A stretch of 64,000 bases of DNA, taken from the NCBI RefSeq assembly GCF_020982545.1, contig NZ_JAJKLK010000027.1, positions 42,571-106,570 of the forward strand, read 5' to 3'. The notes below the pieces were generated by a model that had not been told where the DNA came from, searched no databases, and saw only the letters and a program-made list of their open reading frames with translations. Both the position numbers and the translations under genes were made by a program. Positions 52,128 to 61,498 of the stretch are shown here, one piece after another (the stretch's first letter is position 1; every line of letters begins with the position of its first letter). This stretch comes from Streptomyces sp. MNU76 (GTDB lineage Bacteria > Actinomycetota > Actinomycetes > Streptomycetales > Streptomycetaceae).

Positions 52128-52922
52128 TCAGGCGCGGCGGCCGAGCGCGACATAGGTGTTGCCGAAGAACCGCAGGCCGCTCAGGTCCTGCCCGATGTCG
52201 GCGAACGCGTCGTCCCAGCGGGCGATGTCGTCCGCAGTGACCAGCCCCTCGGAGAGCAGGGCGTCACGTGCCGCCCAGGCGGGACCGTGCATACCGGGCG
52301 GAGGAGTCATGACATTGATGTGGCCCTCGTAGGCGATGACGTCGAGGCCGGCCGAGGCGAGGAGTTCGTCCAGCCGCGTCCCGACCGCGAGGTCGTTGCC
52401 CCGCCGCCGGTGCAGTTCGCGGTAGCGCTCGTGCATCTCGTCGTACGCGGCGGGCGCGCCCCGCAGCCGGAAACCGGTCGCGTCGACGTCGACGAGGTAC
52501 ACCACGCCGCCGTCGGGCCTGGCCAGCTCGGCGAGATGGTCCACGATCGCCTGCTCCCGGCCGCCGTTGTGGGCCAGCACATGACGGAGCATCACCACGT
52601 CGAAGGTGCCCTCGGCCAGGCCGGTGGCGTCGGCGGATCCGGTGCCGGTGTGCACGCGGACGCCCGTGCGCTCGGCGAGCGCGCAGGCGACGGCCAGCGC
52701 GTCGGCGTCGCGGTCCACCGCCCACACGCCCCCCTCGGGCCCGACGATGTCCGCCAACCGCACGGACAGCGCACCCGGCCCGCATCCCACGTCCGCGATC
52801 CGTGCCCCGGGCGCCACCCCGGCGGCCGCCCACAACTCGCGTTCGCGCCGCTCGGCGAGGTCGGCCATGAGCCGGTAGCGCGCGATCTCCGAGTCGTCGA
52901 GGGTCAGTGAGTAGTCGGCCAC
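52128..52922 (-). CDS. Class I SAM-dependent methyltransferase
   Basis: A 264-residue methyltransferase. Motif I is IADVGCGPGALSVRLAD, motif II lies at VWAVDRDADAL, and the strand before the substrate site is FDVVMLRHVLAHNGG. This fits the UbiE/Methyltransf_11-like group; the substrate is unknown. GTG at 52922 follows GGGAGGAACC. Upstream DNA holds a short GGGTGT tandem repeat (53016-53038) and the divergent oxidoreductase gene. It converges on the cupin gene. Confidence 0.85.
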   Translation of the reverse strand: MADYSLTLDDSEIARYRLMADLAERRERELWAAAGVAPGARIADVGCGPGALSVRLADIVGPEGGVWAVDRDADALAVACALAERTGVRVHTGTGSADATGLAEGTFDVVMLRHVLAHNGGREQAIVDHLAELARPDGGVVYLVDVDATGFRLRGAPAAYDEMHERYRELHRRRGNDLAVGTRLDELLASAGLDVIAYEGHINVMTPPPGMHGPAWAARDALLSEGLVTADDIARWDDAFADIGQDLSGLRFFGNTYVALGRRA

Positions 52923-53110
52923 TGCGGTTCCTCCCAGGTTCGTCGGTGGCTCATTGTGTGCGGTGGGACGCCTCCGCGGACCCAGTAGGACGCACACGGC
53001 GTTTCGCCGGTTGTGGGTGTGGGTGTGGGTTGTCGGTTGCCGTCCACGGTCCGGGCGCGGGGCGGATACGCCGTTGATCCGCTCGCCTGACGCCACGTAG
53101 GTTCGCCCGT

Positions 53111-53995
53111 ATGACGAACGTACGGATCGGTGTGATGTACGACCGCGACTGGGCCCCTGAAGGATTGCCGGAGTTCGCGCGGCGGGCCGAGGCGCTCGGG
53201 GTGGACGACCTGTGGGTGGTGGAGGACCTCGGCTGGAACGGCGGCGTCACGGCGGCCGCCGTGGCCCTGGGCGCGACACAGCGTCTGCGGGTGGGCATCG
53301 GCATCACTCCGGCCCCGCTGCGCAGCCCGGCGCTGCTGGCGATGGAACTGGCCACGCTGGCCCGGGTGTTCCCCGGTCGGCTGGTGGCCGGCATCGGGCA
53401 CGGCGTACGGGAATGGATGGCCCAGGTCGGTGTCGCGCCCCGCTCCCCGCTGGCGCTCCTGGAGGAGACGATCACCTCCGTGCGCGCGCTGCTGCGCGGT
53501 GAGCGAGTAGCACTGGCGGGGCGTGAAGTACAGCTGGACGGAGTCGAGTTGGTGCACGCACCGACCGAGGTCCCGCCGGTCGTCGCGGGCGTGGTGCGTC
53601 CCCGTTCCCTCGAACTGTCCGGCCGCGTCGCCGACGGCACACTGATCGCCGAGGGCCACGGGCCGCGCGACCTGGAGCACACCCGCGAGCTCGTCGCCAA
53701 GGGGGGCGCGACAGCCGACCACACACTCACCGTCTTCGCCTTCGCGTGCGTCGGTGACGACCCCGGCGAGGTCGCCCGTACCCTCCACCCCCACACCGAG
53801 GGGCACGGCGCCTGGCTGGGCCGTCCCCAGGAGGAGGTCTTCACTGTCTCCGGCGACGCCGCCGGGGCCTCCGGCGCCGCCCGGGCGCTCGCGGATGCCG
53901 GCGCCGACACGGTCGTCCTGCGCTTCGTGGGCGAGGACCCGCTGCGGCAGCTGGGGGCCGTGCTCGAAGCGTGGCGCGCGGCACCCACCACCTGA
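53111..53995 (+). CDS. Luciferase-like (LLM class) flavin oxidoreductase
   Basis: A 294-residue TIM-barrel protein of the bacterial luciferase-like family, probably using F420 or FMN. Recognisable parts: VRIGVMYDRDWAPEGLPEFARRAE at the start, LATLARVFPGRLVAGIGHG with the family's Gly-rich turn, and the C-terminal ALADAGADTVVLRFVG. The substrate is unknown. A second family member follows on the same strand after 50-70 bases, so they may be one unit. Confidence 0.85.
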   Translation: MTNVRIGVMYDRDWAPEGLPEFARRAEALGVDDLWVVEDLGWNGGVTAAAVALGATQRLRVGIGITPAPLRSPALLAMELATLARVFPGRLVAGIGHGVREWMAQVGVAPRSPLALLEETITSVRALLRGERVALAGREVQLDGVELVHAPTEVPPVVAGVVRPRSLELSGRVADGTLIAEGHGPRDLEHTRELVAKGGATADHTLTVFAFACVGDDPGEVARTLHPHTEGHGAWLGRPQEEVFTVSGDAAGASGAARALADAGADTVVLRFVGEDPLRQLGAVLEAWRAAPTT

Positions 53996-54065
53996 CCTTC
54001 CTGTCGGCTGTTTCTGATCCGCTCAGGCGGGGACCCGGCCGATTATGGTGTAAATCGGCTACACG

Positions 54066-55016
54066 ATGATGACCGAGCAGGCAGGCCCCCGTGACCTCGT
54101 CGACCACGTGGTGCGGGCGGAGGCCGCGGGGTTCGACTTCTCGGTGACCTCCGACCACTACTTCCCGTGGCTGCGCTCCCAGGGTCACTCACCGTACGCG
54201 TGGAGTGTCCTCGGCGCGGCCGCCCAGGCCACGTCACGCATACCGCTGATGACCTATGTGACCTGTCCCTCGTTCCGCTACCACCCGACGGTGGTGGCTC
54301 AGAAGGCGGCGACGATGCAGTTGCTGTCCGAGGGGCGGTTCCGGTTGGGGCTCGGCTCCGGGGAGAACCTCAACGAACATGTGGTGGGCGGCGGTTGGCC
54401 GTCCGTGAACGTCCGGCACGAGATGCTCGAAGAGGCGGTGGAGATCATCCGGGCGCTCTTCGGTGGCGGCCATGTGAACCACCACGGCACGCACTACGAC
54501 GTGGAGTCCGCCCGCCTCTGGGACCTGCCGGACGACCCGCCGCCCCTCGGCATCGCCGTCTCCGGCGAGCAGTCGTGCTCCCTCGCGGGCAGGCTCGGCG
54601 ACCTGGTCATCGCCACGGAGCCCGAGGCCGGGCTGCTTCAGGCGTTCGACCGGCACGGCGGCACGGGCAAGCCGCGCGTGGGTCAGCTTCCCGTCTGCTA
54701 CGACCCCGACCGCGACACGGCCGTACGGCGCGCGCACGAGCAGTTCCGCTGGTTCGGCGGCGGCTGGAAGGTCAACTCGGAACTGCCGCACCCGGATTCC
54801 TTCGATGCGGCCACGCAGTACGTCACGCCCGACGACGTCGCCGCGTCCATCCCGTGCGGCGACGACCCCGACGCGTTCGTCGAGGCCGTACGCCCGTACG
54901 CCGAGGCCGGGTTCACCGAGATCGCCCTCGTCCAGATCGGCGGCGAGTCCCAGCCCGCGTACCTGGACTGGTCGGAGAAGACCCTGCTGCCCGCCCTGCG
55001 CGAAGCCTTCGCCTGA
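54066..55016 (+). CDS. F420-dependent LLM oxidoreductase with disrupted N-terminus
   Basis: A 316-residue protein with clear family features: FSVTSDHYFPWL, MTYVTCPSFRYHP and GRFRLGLGSGENLNEHVVG, typical of F420-dependent enzymes. The expected start is upstream at ATG 54045, reading Met-Val-stop-Ile-Gly-Tyr-Thr. A TAA at 54051-54053 cuts the first strand. The only usable in-frame starts are ATG 54066 and 54069, which remove IGYT of the first beta strand. A CAA-to-TAA change would explain it. The shortened protein may still fold, but this is uncertain. Confidence 0.75.
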   Translation: MMTEQAGPRDLVDHVVRAEAAGFDFSVTSDHYFPWLRSQGHSPYAWSVLGAAAQATSRIPLMTYVTCPSFRYHPTVVAQKAATMQLLSEGRFRLGLGSGENLNEHVVGGGWPSVNVRHEMLEEAVEIIRALFGGGHVNHHGTHYDVESARLWDLPDDPPPLGIAVSGEQSCSLAGRLGDLVIATEPEAGLLQAFDRHGGTGKPRVGQLPVCYDPDRDTAVRRAHEQFRWFGGGWKVNSELPHPDSFDAATQYVTPDDVAASIPCGDDPDAFVEAVRPYAEAGFTEIALVQIGGESQPAYLDWSEKTLLPALREAFA

Positions 55017-55026
55017 CACCCGTCAC

Positions 55027-55076
55027 CGGGGCCTCGCCCCGAGACCCGAGACCGTAGACCCGGGGGCTACGCCCCG
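55027..55076. terminator. Hairpins between convergent genes
   Basis: CGGGGC-CTC-GCCCCG (55027-55041) and CGGGG-GCTAC-GCCCCG (55061-55076) lie between and into the ends of the convergent genes. They are short GC-only stems typical of Streptomyces gene ends. Confidence 0.45.
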
Positions 55077-56272
55077 TCGCTGCCCCGCCGCTCCGCGCCC
55101 GGTTCCGAGCCGAGTTCCGTGCCGGTGGACGGGCCGGTGGACGGGGCGCCTTCCGCGGATTCCTCTCCGTGATCGGTGGCGGCGGGACGCGAGGAGGCCT
55201 TGGGGCCGCCCTTGAAGCGCTCCAGCGTGCGCGCCAGCTGTTGGAACGGGGACACCGCCGGCTTCCCGGACGGCGGCTGCGCGGCGGGGGCGGCCTCGGC
55301 GGACTCACGGTAGGCGGCGAGCGCCTCATGGGCGCGCTCGGTCGCCTCCCGGTACAGGTCCCGGGAAGCGGTCATGGCCTCCAGCGCCTCCGCGTACATC
55401 GCCACCCGCTTCCGCTCCCGCGCGAGTTCCTCCTCGAGAGTGAGCAGGTGCCAGTCGTCCCGCAGCGCCGTGAGGGCCTCGCCGGCGCCGTCGGGCAGCG
55501 GGCGCGACAGCGCGGCGAACCGCGTGACCGCCGCGACGAGGTCGACCGGCTCCGAACCGTCCAGGAACACCGTGCGTACGGTGAAGTCCTCGGCGTCGTA
55601 GCCGGAGGGGGCCGGAGTGCCGGGCAGCACCACGGCACCGCCGCGCGGTACCTCGGCGTCGAACTCACGCAGCGCCCAGTTCACGACCCGTACCTGGTGC
55701 GGGGCGGCACGGTGCTCGACCACGCGGTGGCGCAGACTCGGCGACAGCCAGCGCGCCAGGGGCAACTGCCCGCGCTCGTCCGTGGTCATCGCCTCATGGA
55801 CGACGACGTGCACGCACCACCCTCCGCGCCCCGCGTCCCGGAGCACGCGCCGTACGTCCTTGTCGTCCTCGGGGAGGGCGTTGATCCTGCTCAGCGACAG
55901 GCCGGTGACGGCGTCGTGGTCCCAGTCGCCGTACTCCGGCCAGAACCGGGTGACGGGGGAGGGCCACGCCGGATCCCACGGCTGTTCCGCCTCCGCGAGG
56001 AGAGTCCATTCCCGGCCGCCGCCCTGGTCGGGCGCGAGGGCGAGCCGGGCACGCACGGTCACGTCGTCGGCGACCCGCCAACGGGCCTCGAAGACCCGCT
56101 CCGGGGACTCGCCCCCGGGGTCGGGTACTTCGAGGAAGTCGTCGATGACCTGACTGTCCTTGAGCTGCCGCAGAGTACGACGGAGGACGTCCTCCGCGTC
56201 GGGTCCGATGTGGCGGCCGCGAGCCGGCCACACCGTCGGGGGAGTGGGACGAGCTGTGGGGGAGGTCGGCAT
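55067..56272 (-). CDS. Hypothetical protein with C-terminal coiled coil
   Basis: A 401-residue cytoplasmic protein. Residues 1-290 are a mixed fold with many Trp and Asp residues (WPEYGDWDHDAVTGLSLSR). Residues about 290-345 form a charged helix with coiled-coil character (LEEELARERKRVAMYAEALE). The last 60 residues are low-complexity Pro/Ser/Gly. No enzymatic motif was found and I do not recognise a family. The start MPTSPTARP at 56272 is chosen over the earlier ATG because upstream codons look non-coding. It is divergent from the next gene. Confidence 0.65.
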   Translation of the reverse strand: MPTSPTARPTPPTVWPARGRHIGPDAEDVLRRTLRQLKDSQVIDDFLEVPDPGGESPERVFEARWRVADDVTVRARLALAPDQGGGREWTLLAEAEQPWDPAWPSPVTRFWPEYGDWDHDAVTGLSLSRINALPEDDKDVRRVLRDAGRGGWCVHVVVHEAMTTDERGQLPLARWLSPSLRHRVVEHRAAPHQVRVVNWALREFDAEVPRGGAVVLPGTPAPSGYDAEDFTVRTVFLDGSEPVDLVAAVTRFAALSRPLPDGAGEALTALRDDWHLLTLEEELARERKRVAMYAEALEAMTASRDLYREATERAHEALAAYRESAEAAPAAQPPSGKPAVSPFQQLARTLERFKGGPKASSRPAATDHGEESAEGAPSTGPSTGTELGSEPGAERRGSDGA

Positions 56273-56496
56273 AGTTCCATCGGGAAGCAGGGGCACGTGC
56301 GTCCACCAGTATCCCCGCCGCACCCACCCGCAGCTCACGCGGGGGTCCCGCCGCGTCCTCAACCCGCCGAAGCTCCGCCGTCCCGGGGCGCCGGGGCGTC
56401 AGGGCGGCGCCTCTGTAGCGCCGCTCACGGAAAACACGTTGGTCTGTCGTCGCTGTACTGCGACGATGCCATTCTGAATTTTCCAGCGGAGGACGG

Positions 56497-57678
56497 TTGT
56501 TCGTTTTTGAGTGTGTGGGGTGCGGTGCCGCGCTGACCGTCCCACTGTCCCGGGTCACCCTGCCGGTTCACGCCCATCAGAAGTACGGGAACGGGATTCA
56601 GTTGCCGGTGCTCATGGAGTCGGGGACCTTCGCCGTGGAGGCGGAGCCCAGCGGCCCACCGTGGCGGTTGTGGGAGGAGGTCGACCCGGAGGAGGCGGCG
56701 GCCCGGGGCATCCACGCGCCGGTCCCCGCCCTCTCCGACGGCCCGCCCGGCGCGGTCGTCATCGCCCCCGGAGACGCCCGCGGCACCCTGCTGATCCCAG
56801 AGAAGGCCGGCGGCTACTGCTGCGGGCTGGACGGGGCCGACGGCCCCAACATGGCCTGCGAGGCGTGCGGTCTGCCCGTGGCGAGCCGGATCGACGACTG
56901 CTCGCTCTGGCAGGCGGTGTGGCTCTCCCCGAACGCCGTGCGCCGCCGCCGCGTGGGCGACAGCCCGCCGCTGTCCTGGCCGGAGCTGATGGAGACGGCG
57001 CAGATCACGCGGCCGTTCGAGCTGATCGCCGCATGGGGTTCGATCTCGGGCACGTACCACTGGTGGTCGTGGAGCCCGGAGTGGGAGGCGGCGGCCGGCA
57101 GGGCGCTCGCACACCTGCTGGCGGCCTCGGAGGGCCGGCCGGTGACCGTCCCGGACGGCCTGACGGCGGAGGTCTTCCGACGCGCCCTCGACGCGTTCCT
57201 GCCGGCCGGCCCGATGCGGCCGCCCGCCGACCCGCCGACGCTACGAGTCGTCCTCGCAGGGCCGGAGTGCCCCGCCCCCGACTCCGGCGCCGACTTCCTC
57301 CTCGTACCGGTCCATCCGCAGACGGGGGAGCTGTGGACACGCCCCGGCGGCCGGTCCGGCGCGGCCACGGTGGCACCCACCCAGTCATCCACGCAGGCAC
57401 CCACCCCGGTGACCCCGGCCGCCCGCCCGGTGCCGCTGCCGTTCGGGGTGTGGCGGTGGCTGGTCTTCCCTGAACCATCGCCGCCCCTCCTCATATCGGG
57501 CGGAAAGCACGCCGACATCCTCCGCGAGGATCCGCCCGTACCGCGTCCCGGCCGGCCGTTTCGGATGGACCCGGGCGCCTTTCGGCACACCCTGGCCCGG
57601 TTGCCGGCCGCCCGCAGCCCGTGGCTCCGCGAGATCCTGGCCGACCTGGTACGCCACATGCAGGCCGGCATCTTCTAG
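56497..57678 (+). CDS. Hypothetical protein with N-terminal zinc-ribbon-like cysteines
   Basis: A 393-residue protein starting with TTG at 56497 directly after GGAGGACGG. The first residues hold Cys-x2-Cys (ECVGCG), and further cysteines follow at YCCG and CEACG, which could form a zinc-binding site. A Trp-rich segment (TYHWWSWSPEWE) lies mid-protein, and a Pro/Thr linker precedes the C-terminal third. I believe similar proteins occur across Streptomyces, but I know no function for them. The divergent gene at 55067 is also of unknown function. Confidence 0.75.
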   Translation: MFVFECVGCGAALTVPLSRVTLPVHAHQKYGNGIQLPVLMESGTFAVEAEPSGPPWRLWEEVDPEEAAARGIHAPVPALSDGPPGAVVIAPGDARGTLLIPEKAGGYCCGLDGADGPNMACEACGLPVASRIDDCSLWQAVWLSPNAVRRRRVGDSPPLSWPELMETAQITRPFELIAAWGSISGTYHWWSWSPEWEAAAGRALAHLLAASEGRPVTVPDGLTAEVFRRALDAFLPAGPMRPPADPPTLRVVLAGPECPAPDSGADFLLVPVHPQTGELWTRPGGRSGAATVAPTQSSTQAPTPVTPAARPVPLPFGVWRWLVFPEPSPPLLISGGKHADILREDPPVPRPGRPFRMDPGAFRHTLARLPAARSPWLREILADLVRHMQAGIF

Positions 57679-57711
57679 CCGGTCGGCGGAGGCAGGGGTG
57701 GCATCCGGGTC

Positions 57712-58080
57712 TCAGCGCCGCGCCAGTGCCAGCACGCTCAGGCCGAACATCAGGACTCCCAGGGGCAGATGGACCGCCGGGACATGGGCGATGCCGACCA
57801 CAACCTGCACCGAGGCGAGGGCGAGGAAGCCGGTCGCGTGCAGGACGGGCCGGGGCGAGCCGCCGCCCGGCTTCGACGCCAGCACCGCCGCGAGCACGTA
57901 CAGCATCGACGCCCCGTACATCACCCGCGCGCCGACACTGTGCAGCGTCGCGCCGTACGTCGAGGTCAGCAGCAGTCCGGCGGAGATCGCCTGGAGGAAG
58001 ATCGTCAGGGTCTGCAGCGCGATCGCGGTCCGCAGGAATGAGGAAGTGCGCTGGGTGTCCGCCGTCGGCGTCGTCGTCAC
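57712..58080 (-). CDS. Four-helix membrane protein
   Basis: A 122-residue protein with four hydrophobic stretches (LRTAIALQTLTIFLQAISAGLLL; ARVMYGASMLYVLAAVLA; ALASVQVVVGIAH; GVLMFGLSVLALA). The start is set at GTG 58080 (VTTTPTADTQRTSS). Upstream DNA is the broken sigma factor, so any native promoter and ribosome site are probably lost. Function unknown; confidence that it is expressed is low. Confidence 0.6.
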   Translation of the reverse strand: MTTTPTADTQRTSSFLRTAIALQTLTIFLQAISAGLLLTSTYGATLHSVGARVMYGASMLYVLAAVLASKPGGGSPRPVLHATGFLALASVQVVVGIAHVPAVHLPLGVLMFGLSVLALARR

Positions 58081-58897
58081 CTGGGTGGCCAAGGAGATCG
58101 AGTCACCCGGCGCGTGGCTGACGACCGTCACCGGCCGTATCTGCCTGGACCTGCTGCGCTCGGCGCGAGCCCGCCGTGAGCGCTACGTCGGCGTGTGGTT
58201 GCCCGATCCGCTGCCGGACCGCACCGAGTGGGAGCACGCGGCCCGTGGCGTCCACGCCGCAGGCCCTGCCGACCCCGTCGGCCCCGCGCGTCCCGCTGAT
58301 CCTGCCGACCAGATCGTGCTGGACGAATCGGTGGGCATGGCCTTGCTCGTCGTCCTGGAGTCCATGACGCCGGCCGAGCGGGTGGCGTTCGTGCTGCACG
58401 ACGTCTTCCGGTATCCGTTCGCCGAGATCGCCGACGTTCTCGGGCGGAGCTCCGGGGCCTGCAAGCAACTGGCCGCCTCCGCCCGGCGACGGGCGGGCGC
58501 CGCACGTGCTCCGGAGCCGACGGCCGAGCGCGCGGAGGTCGTCAGACACGTCAGGCAGGCGTGGGAGAGCAAGGACATCGCCGCCCTCGTCGGCCTCCTC
58601 GACCCGGGCGCCGTGATGACCGCCGACGGCGGCGGCGTGGTCGGCGCCGTGCTGCACCCCGTCGAGGGCGGCGCACGGATCGCCCAGTACATGGTCGCCA
58701 TCGCCGACAGGGCGCCCGGACTCGAACTCCTGGAGCGGTCGGTCAACGGTGCGCCGGGCCCGGTGGCCCGGCGCGACGGCGTCGTCATGACCGTGGCCGC
58801 GTTCGACGTCACCGACGGCCACGTCACCCGCGTCTGGGCGATCCGAAACCCCGAGAAGCTGCGCCCGTGGGCGTCAACGCGGAGCGTTGGCAACTGA
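58078..58897 (+). pseudogene. 5'-truncated ECF sigma factor with SnoaL-like C-terminus (ECF41 type)
   Basis: The recognisable part begins IESPGAWLTTVTGRICLDLL, which is the end of sigma region 2. It continues through the linker, region 4 (MTPAERVAFVLHDVFRYPFAEIADVLG) and a C-terminal SnoaL-like domain (VVRHVRQAWESKDIAALVGLLDPG to the TGA at 58897). The first 60 or so residues, including most of region 2, are missing. In their place the frame runs back antisense through the membrane protein gene with no plausible start. A deletion joined the two genes at about 58080-58095. The protein cannot be a working sigma factor. Confidence 0.75.
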
Positions 58898-58963
58898 CGA
58901 CAACGCCGCAGATGTGCGTACCAAGCCCCGCGGCCCAGGCGTGATCCAAACGACAGGCCCTAG

Positions 58964-60393
58964 TAGGGCTCCGTTACGTCTGTCTGTCGGTCCTGTTTGG
59001 GGGAACGCTGAAGGTGTGGACGCACATGAAGTGAACCGGGCTCGGGCGACGTTGGCGTTATTCGTGGCTGACGTGTTCGCGTCGGTGCCGCGTAAGGATC
59101 AGCGGGCGAAGGGCGACTGCTACCTGCGGGGACTGATGCTGGACGGACGGCGGAAGTCGATCCAGCCGATGGCGGAACGGCTGCCCGACGGCAACGAGCA
59201 GAACCTGCAGCAGTTCGTGAACCAGTCGACGTGGGATCCGGTGCCGGTGCGGCGGCGGATCGCCCAGCGGATGGTGCCGAGAATCGGCCCGGAGGCGTGG
59301 GCGGTCGATGACGTGTCGTTCCCCAAGGACGGGAAGATGTCGGTGGCGGTCGCGCGCCAGTACTGCGGGGGCGCTGGGCAAGCGGGCCAACTGCCAGGTC
59401 GCGGTGAGTGTGCACGCGGTCTCCGACACCGCGTCCTGTCCGCTGCAGTGGCGGCTGTTCGTGCCCGAGGAGTGGGCGGACGATGCGGTGCGGCGGCAGA
59501 AGACCGGGATACCGCAGGAGGTCGGGCACCGGGAGAAGTGGCGTCTGGCCCTGGACATCCTCGACGAGCTGGCCGGGTGGGGTCTGGTGCCGCCGGTGGT
59601 GGTGGCCGACGCCGGCTACGGGCAGAACGCCGACTTCCGCGACGGTCTGAGCGAGCGGGGCATCGGCTATGTCGTGGCGGTCCGTTCGGACGTGACGGTC
59701 CACCCGCACGACGTGCGGCCCACCGCCCCGGCCTGGTCCGGGAACGGTCGCAGGCCGCAGCCCCGCTACCGGGACAAGCCGTCCTCGGTGGCAGCGCTGG
59801 CTCAGGAGCACGGACGGCAGGCGTTCACCGAGGTGACCTGGCGTGAAGGCTCCCGCGGGCCGATGCACTCACGCTTTCTGGCGCTGCGGGTGCGGCCGGC
59901 CGGGGTGAGGGCCCGCCGTCTGGCCCAAGCCGCCGCCACTGCCGAGCACGGCCACTGGGACGGTGTCCTGCCCGAGGTGACGCTGCTGGTCGAATGGCCC
60001 CAGGACGCCGAAGCACCCACCGACTACTGGCTGTCCAACCTGCCCGCCGACACACCGATCACCGAACTGGTCCGCCTGTCCAAGATCCGCTGGCGCATCG
60101 AGCACGATTACCGGGAACTCAAGCACGGCCTCGGCCTGGACCACTTCGAGGGCCGCTCCTGGAACGGCTGGCACCACCACGTCACCCTGGTCACCGCCGC
60201 CCACGCCTTCCTCACCGAACAGCGCCTGTCCCCAAAAGCCGATACAGCGGACTCACCCTCTACCAGATCCTCGACGCCATCCAGGACCTGCTGAACTGCT
60301 GGACCGGCACCTGCACCACCTGCCACCGCCCGCTGCCCAGAACATCCACCACCAGCCAGAACCCAAGAGCCAGAGCAACCTAACGGAGCCCTA
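58964..60393 (+). mobile_element. IS701-like insertion sequence 1
   Basis: A 1430-bp element with terminal inverted repeats TAGGGCTCCGTTA (58964-58976) and TAACGGAGCCCTA (60381-60393). It is flanked by CTAG on both sides (58960-58963 and 60394-60397), the target duplication expected for this family. It holds one transposase gene, now frameshifted. It landed just downstream of the truncated sigma factor. Confidence 0.9.
59016..60383 (+). pseudogene. IS701-like transposase with two frameshifts
   Basis: The product starts at GTG 59016 (VDAHEVNRARATLALF) and shows the family's acidic motifs in VDDVSFPKDG and ADAGYGQNADF, with a third in KIRWRIEHDYRELKHGLGLDHFEGR. The first break is an extra G in the run at 59366-59371 (QYCGG... 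should continue as GALGKRANCQ). A second break near 60237 separates the C-terminal piece GLTLYQILDAIQDLLNCW, which ends at TAA 60381-60383. A TTA codon at 59058-59060 would add bldA dependence. As read it is inactive unless the shifts are programmed or erroneous. Confidence 0.85.
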
Positions 60394-60425
60394 CTAGGGG
60401 CGCCGCTCGACCGGACCCGCCAAGC

Positions 60426-60860
60426 TCAGTCGAGGCAGAACTCGTTGCCCTCGATGTCCTGCATCAACAGGCACGACTCGTTGTACTCGTCGGCGCGCAG
60501 CAGGTGTACACGTACCGCGCCGAGCGCGACCAGCCGTGCGCACTCGGCCTCGAGCGCGGCCACCCGCTCGTCCCCCACGAGCCCGGTGCCCACCCGCACA
60601 TCGAGGTGCACCCGGTTCTTGACGACCTTTCCCTCGGGAACGCGCTGGAAGTACATCCGGGGCCCGACCCCGGAGGGATCCATGCACACGAACCCCGCAC
60701 CCTGACGCTCGGGCGGCAGGGAACGGTCGTACTCGTCCCAGGAGGTGAACCCCTCCGGCGGCGGCGGTACGACGTACCCCAGCACCTCGCACCAGAAGCG
60801 AGCGACACGCTCGGGTTCCGCACAGTCGAAGGTGACCTGGACCGTCTTGATCGATGACAT
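60426..60860 (-). CDS. VOC-family protein (glyoxalase fold)
   Basis: A 144-residue protein of the vicinal oxygen chelate superfamily, starting MSSIKTVQVTFDCAEPERVARFWCEVLGY. The C-terminus has the paired strand LLMQDIEGNEFCLD. These small proteins range from metal-dependent enzymes to binding and resistance proteins; no substrate can be named. The start at 60860 is well placed, and the gene stands alone between the first insertion sequence and a divergent oxidoreductase gene. Confidence 0.85.
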   Translation of the reverse strand: MSSIKTVQVTFDCAEPERVARFWCEVLGYVVPPPPEGFTSWDEYDRSLPPERQGAGFVCMDPSGVGPRMYFQRVPEGKVVKNRVHLDVRVGTGLVGDERVAALEAECARLVALGAVRVHLLRADEYNESCLLMQDIEGNEFCLD

Positions 60861-60933
60861 CGGCGCACCATAGCAAGGGCGTCGGCCCGCCTGCCCGGGA
60901 AATATCGGCGGGCCCCGCGAAGTTGATCAGAGC

Positions 60934-61395
60934 ATGACTCAAGGACCGGCCCCGCGCCCGCTGTCCGACGAGGCCCTCTCCGGTCTCCTCGGCACGCACC
61001 AGTTCGGCACGCTCGCCACCGTCAAGCGCGATGGCCGACCCCACCTGACCACCATGGTGTACAGCTGGGATCCCGAGGCTCGCCTCCTGCGGTTCTCGAC
61101 GACCGCCGACCGGGTCAAGGTCAAGCACCTGCGGCACAACCCGCGCGCGACCCTGCACGTCCAGGGCGGCGACGTGTGGTCGTTCGCCGTGGCCGAGGGC
61201 GAGGCCGAGGTCTCGGAGGCCACCGCGGTCCCCGGTGACGCCGTGGGGCGGGAACTCCTCGGGCTCATCCCGAAGGAGGCGAAGCCCGAGGACGAGGACG
61301 CCTTCCTGGAGCAGTTGGTCGCCGAACGCCGCGTGGTCGTCCGGCTGCGGGTGGACCGGCTCTACGGAACGGCGCTCGACATCTCCGGCCAGTAG
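60934..61395 (+). CDS. PPOX-class F420-dependent oxidoreductase
   Basis: A 153-residue split beta-barrel flavin/F420 protein. The segments GTHQFGTLATVKRDGRPHLTTMVY and LRFSTTADRVKVKHLRHNPRATLHV are typical of the PPOX-class F420-binding family. It reduces unknown substrates with F420H2; some members act on biliverdin or quinones. It adds to the two luciferase-type F420 enzymes in this part of the window. Confidence 0.88.
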   Translation: MTQGPAPRPLSDEALSGLLGTHQFGTLATVKRDGRPHLTTMVYSWDPEARLLRFSTTADRVKVKHLRHNPRATLHVQGGDVWSFAVAEGEAEVSEATAVPGDAVGRELLGLIPKEAKPEDEDAFLEQLVAERRVVVRLRVDRLYGTALDISGQ

Positions 61396-61498
61396 CGGCC
61401 GCTCTCCGGCCGACGGCGGTCGTGTGCCGCTCACAGGCTCGTCCCATAACCTCGTGCAGGGACAAGCAGGTTGCCACCGGAATCCACCCAGGGAGGCG

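Noticed and set aside
53016..53038. GGGTGT tandem repeat as a CRISPR or regulatory array
   Set aside because: Too short and simple; a low-complexity tract upstream of the methyltransferase gene.
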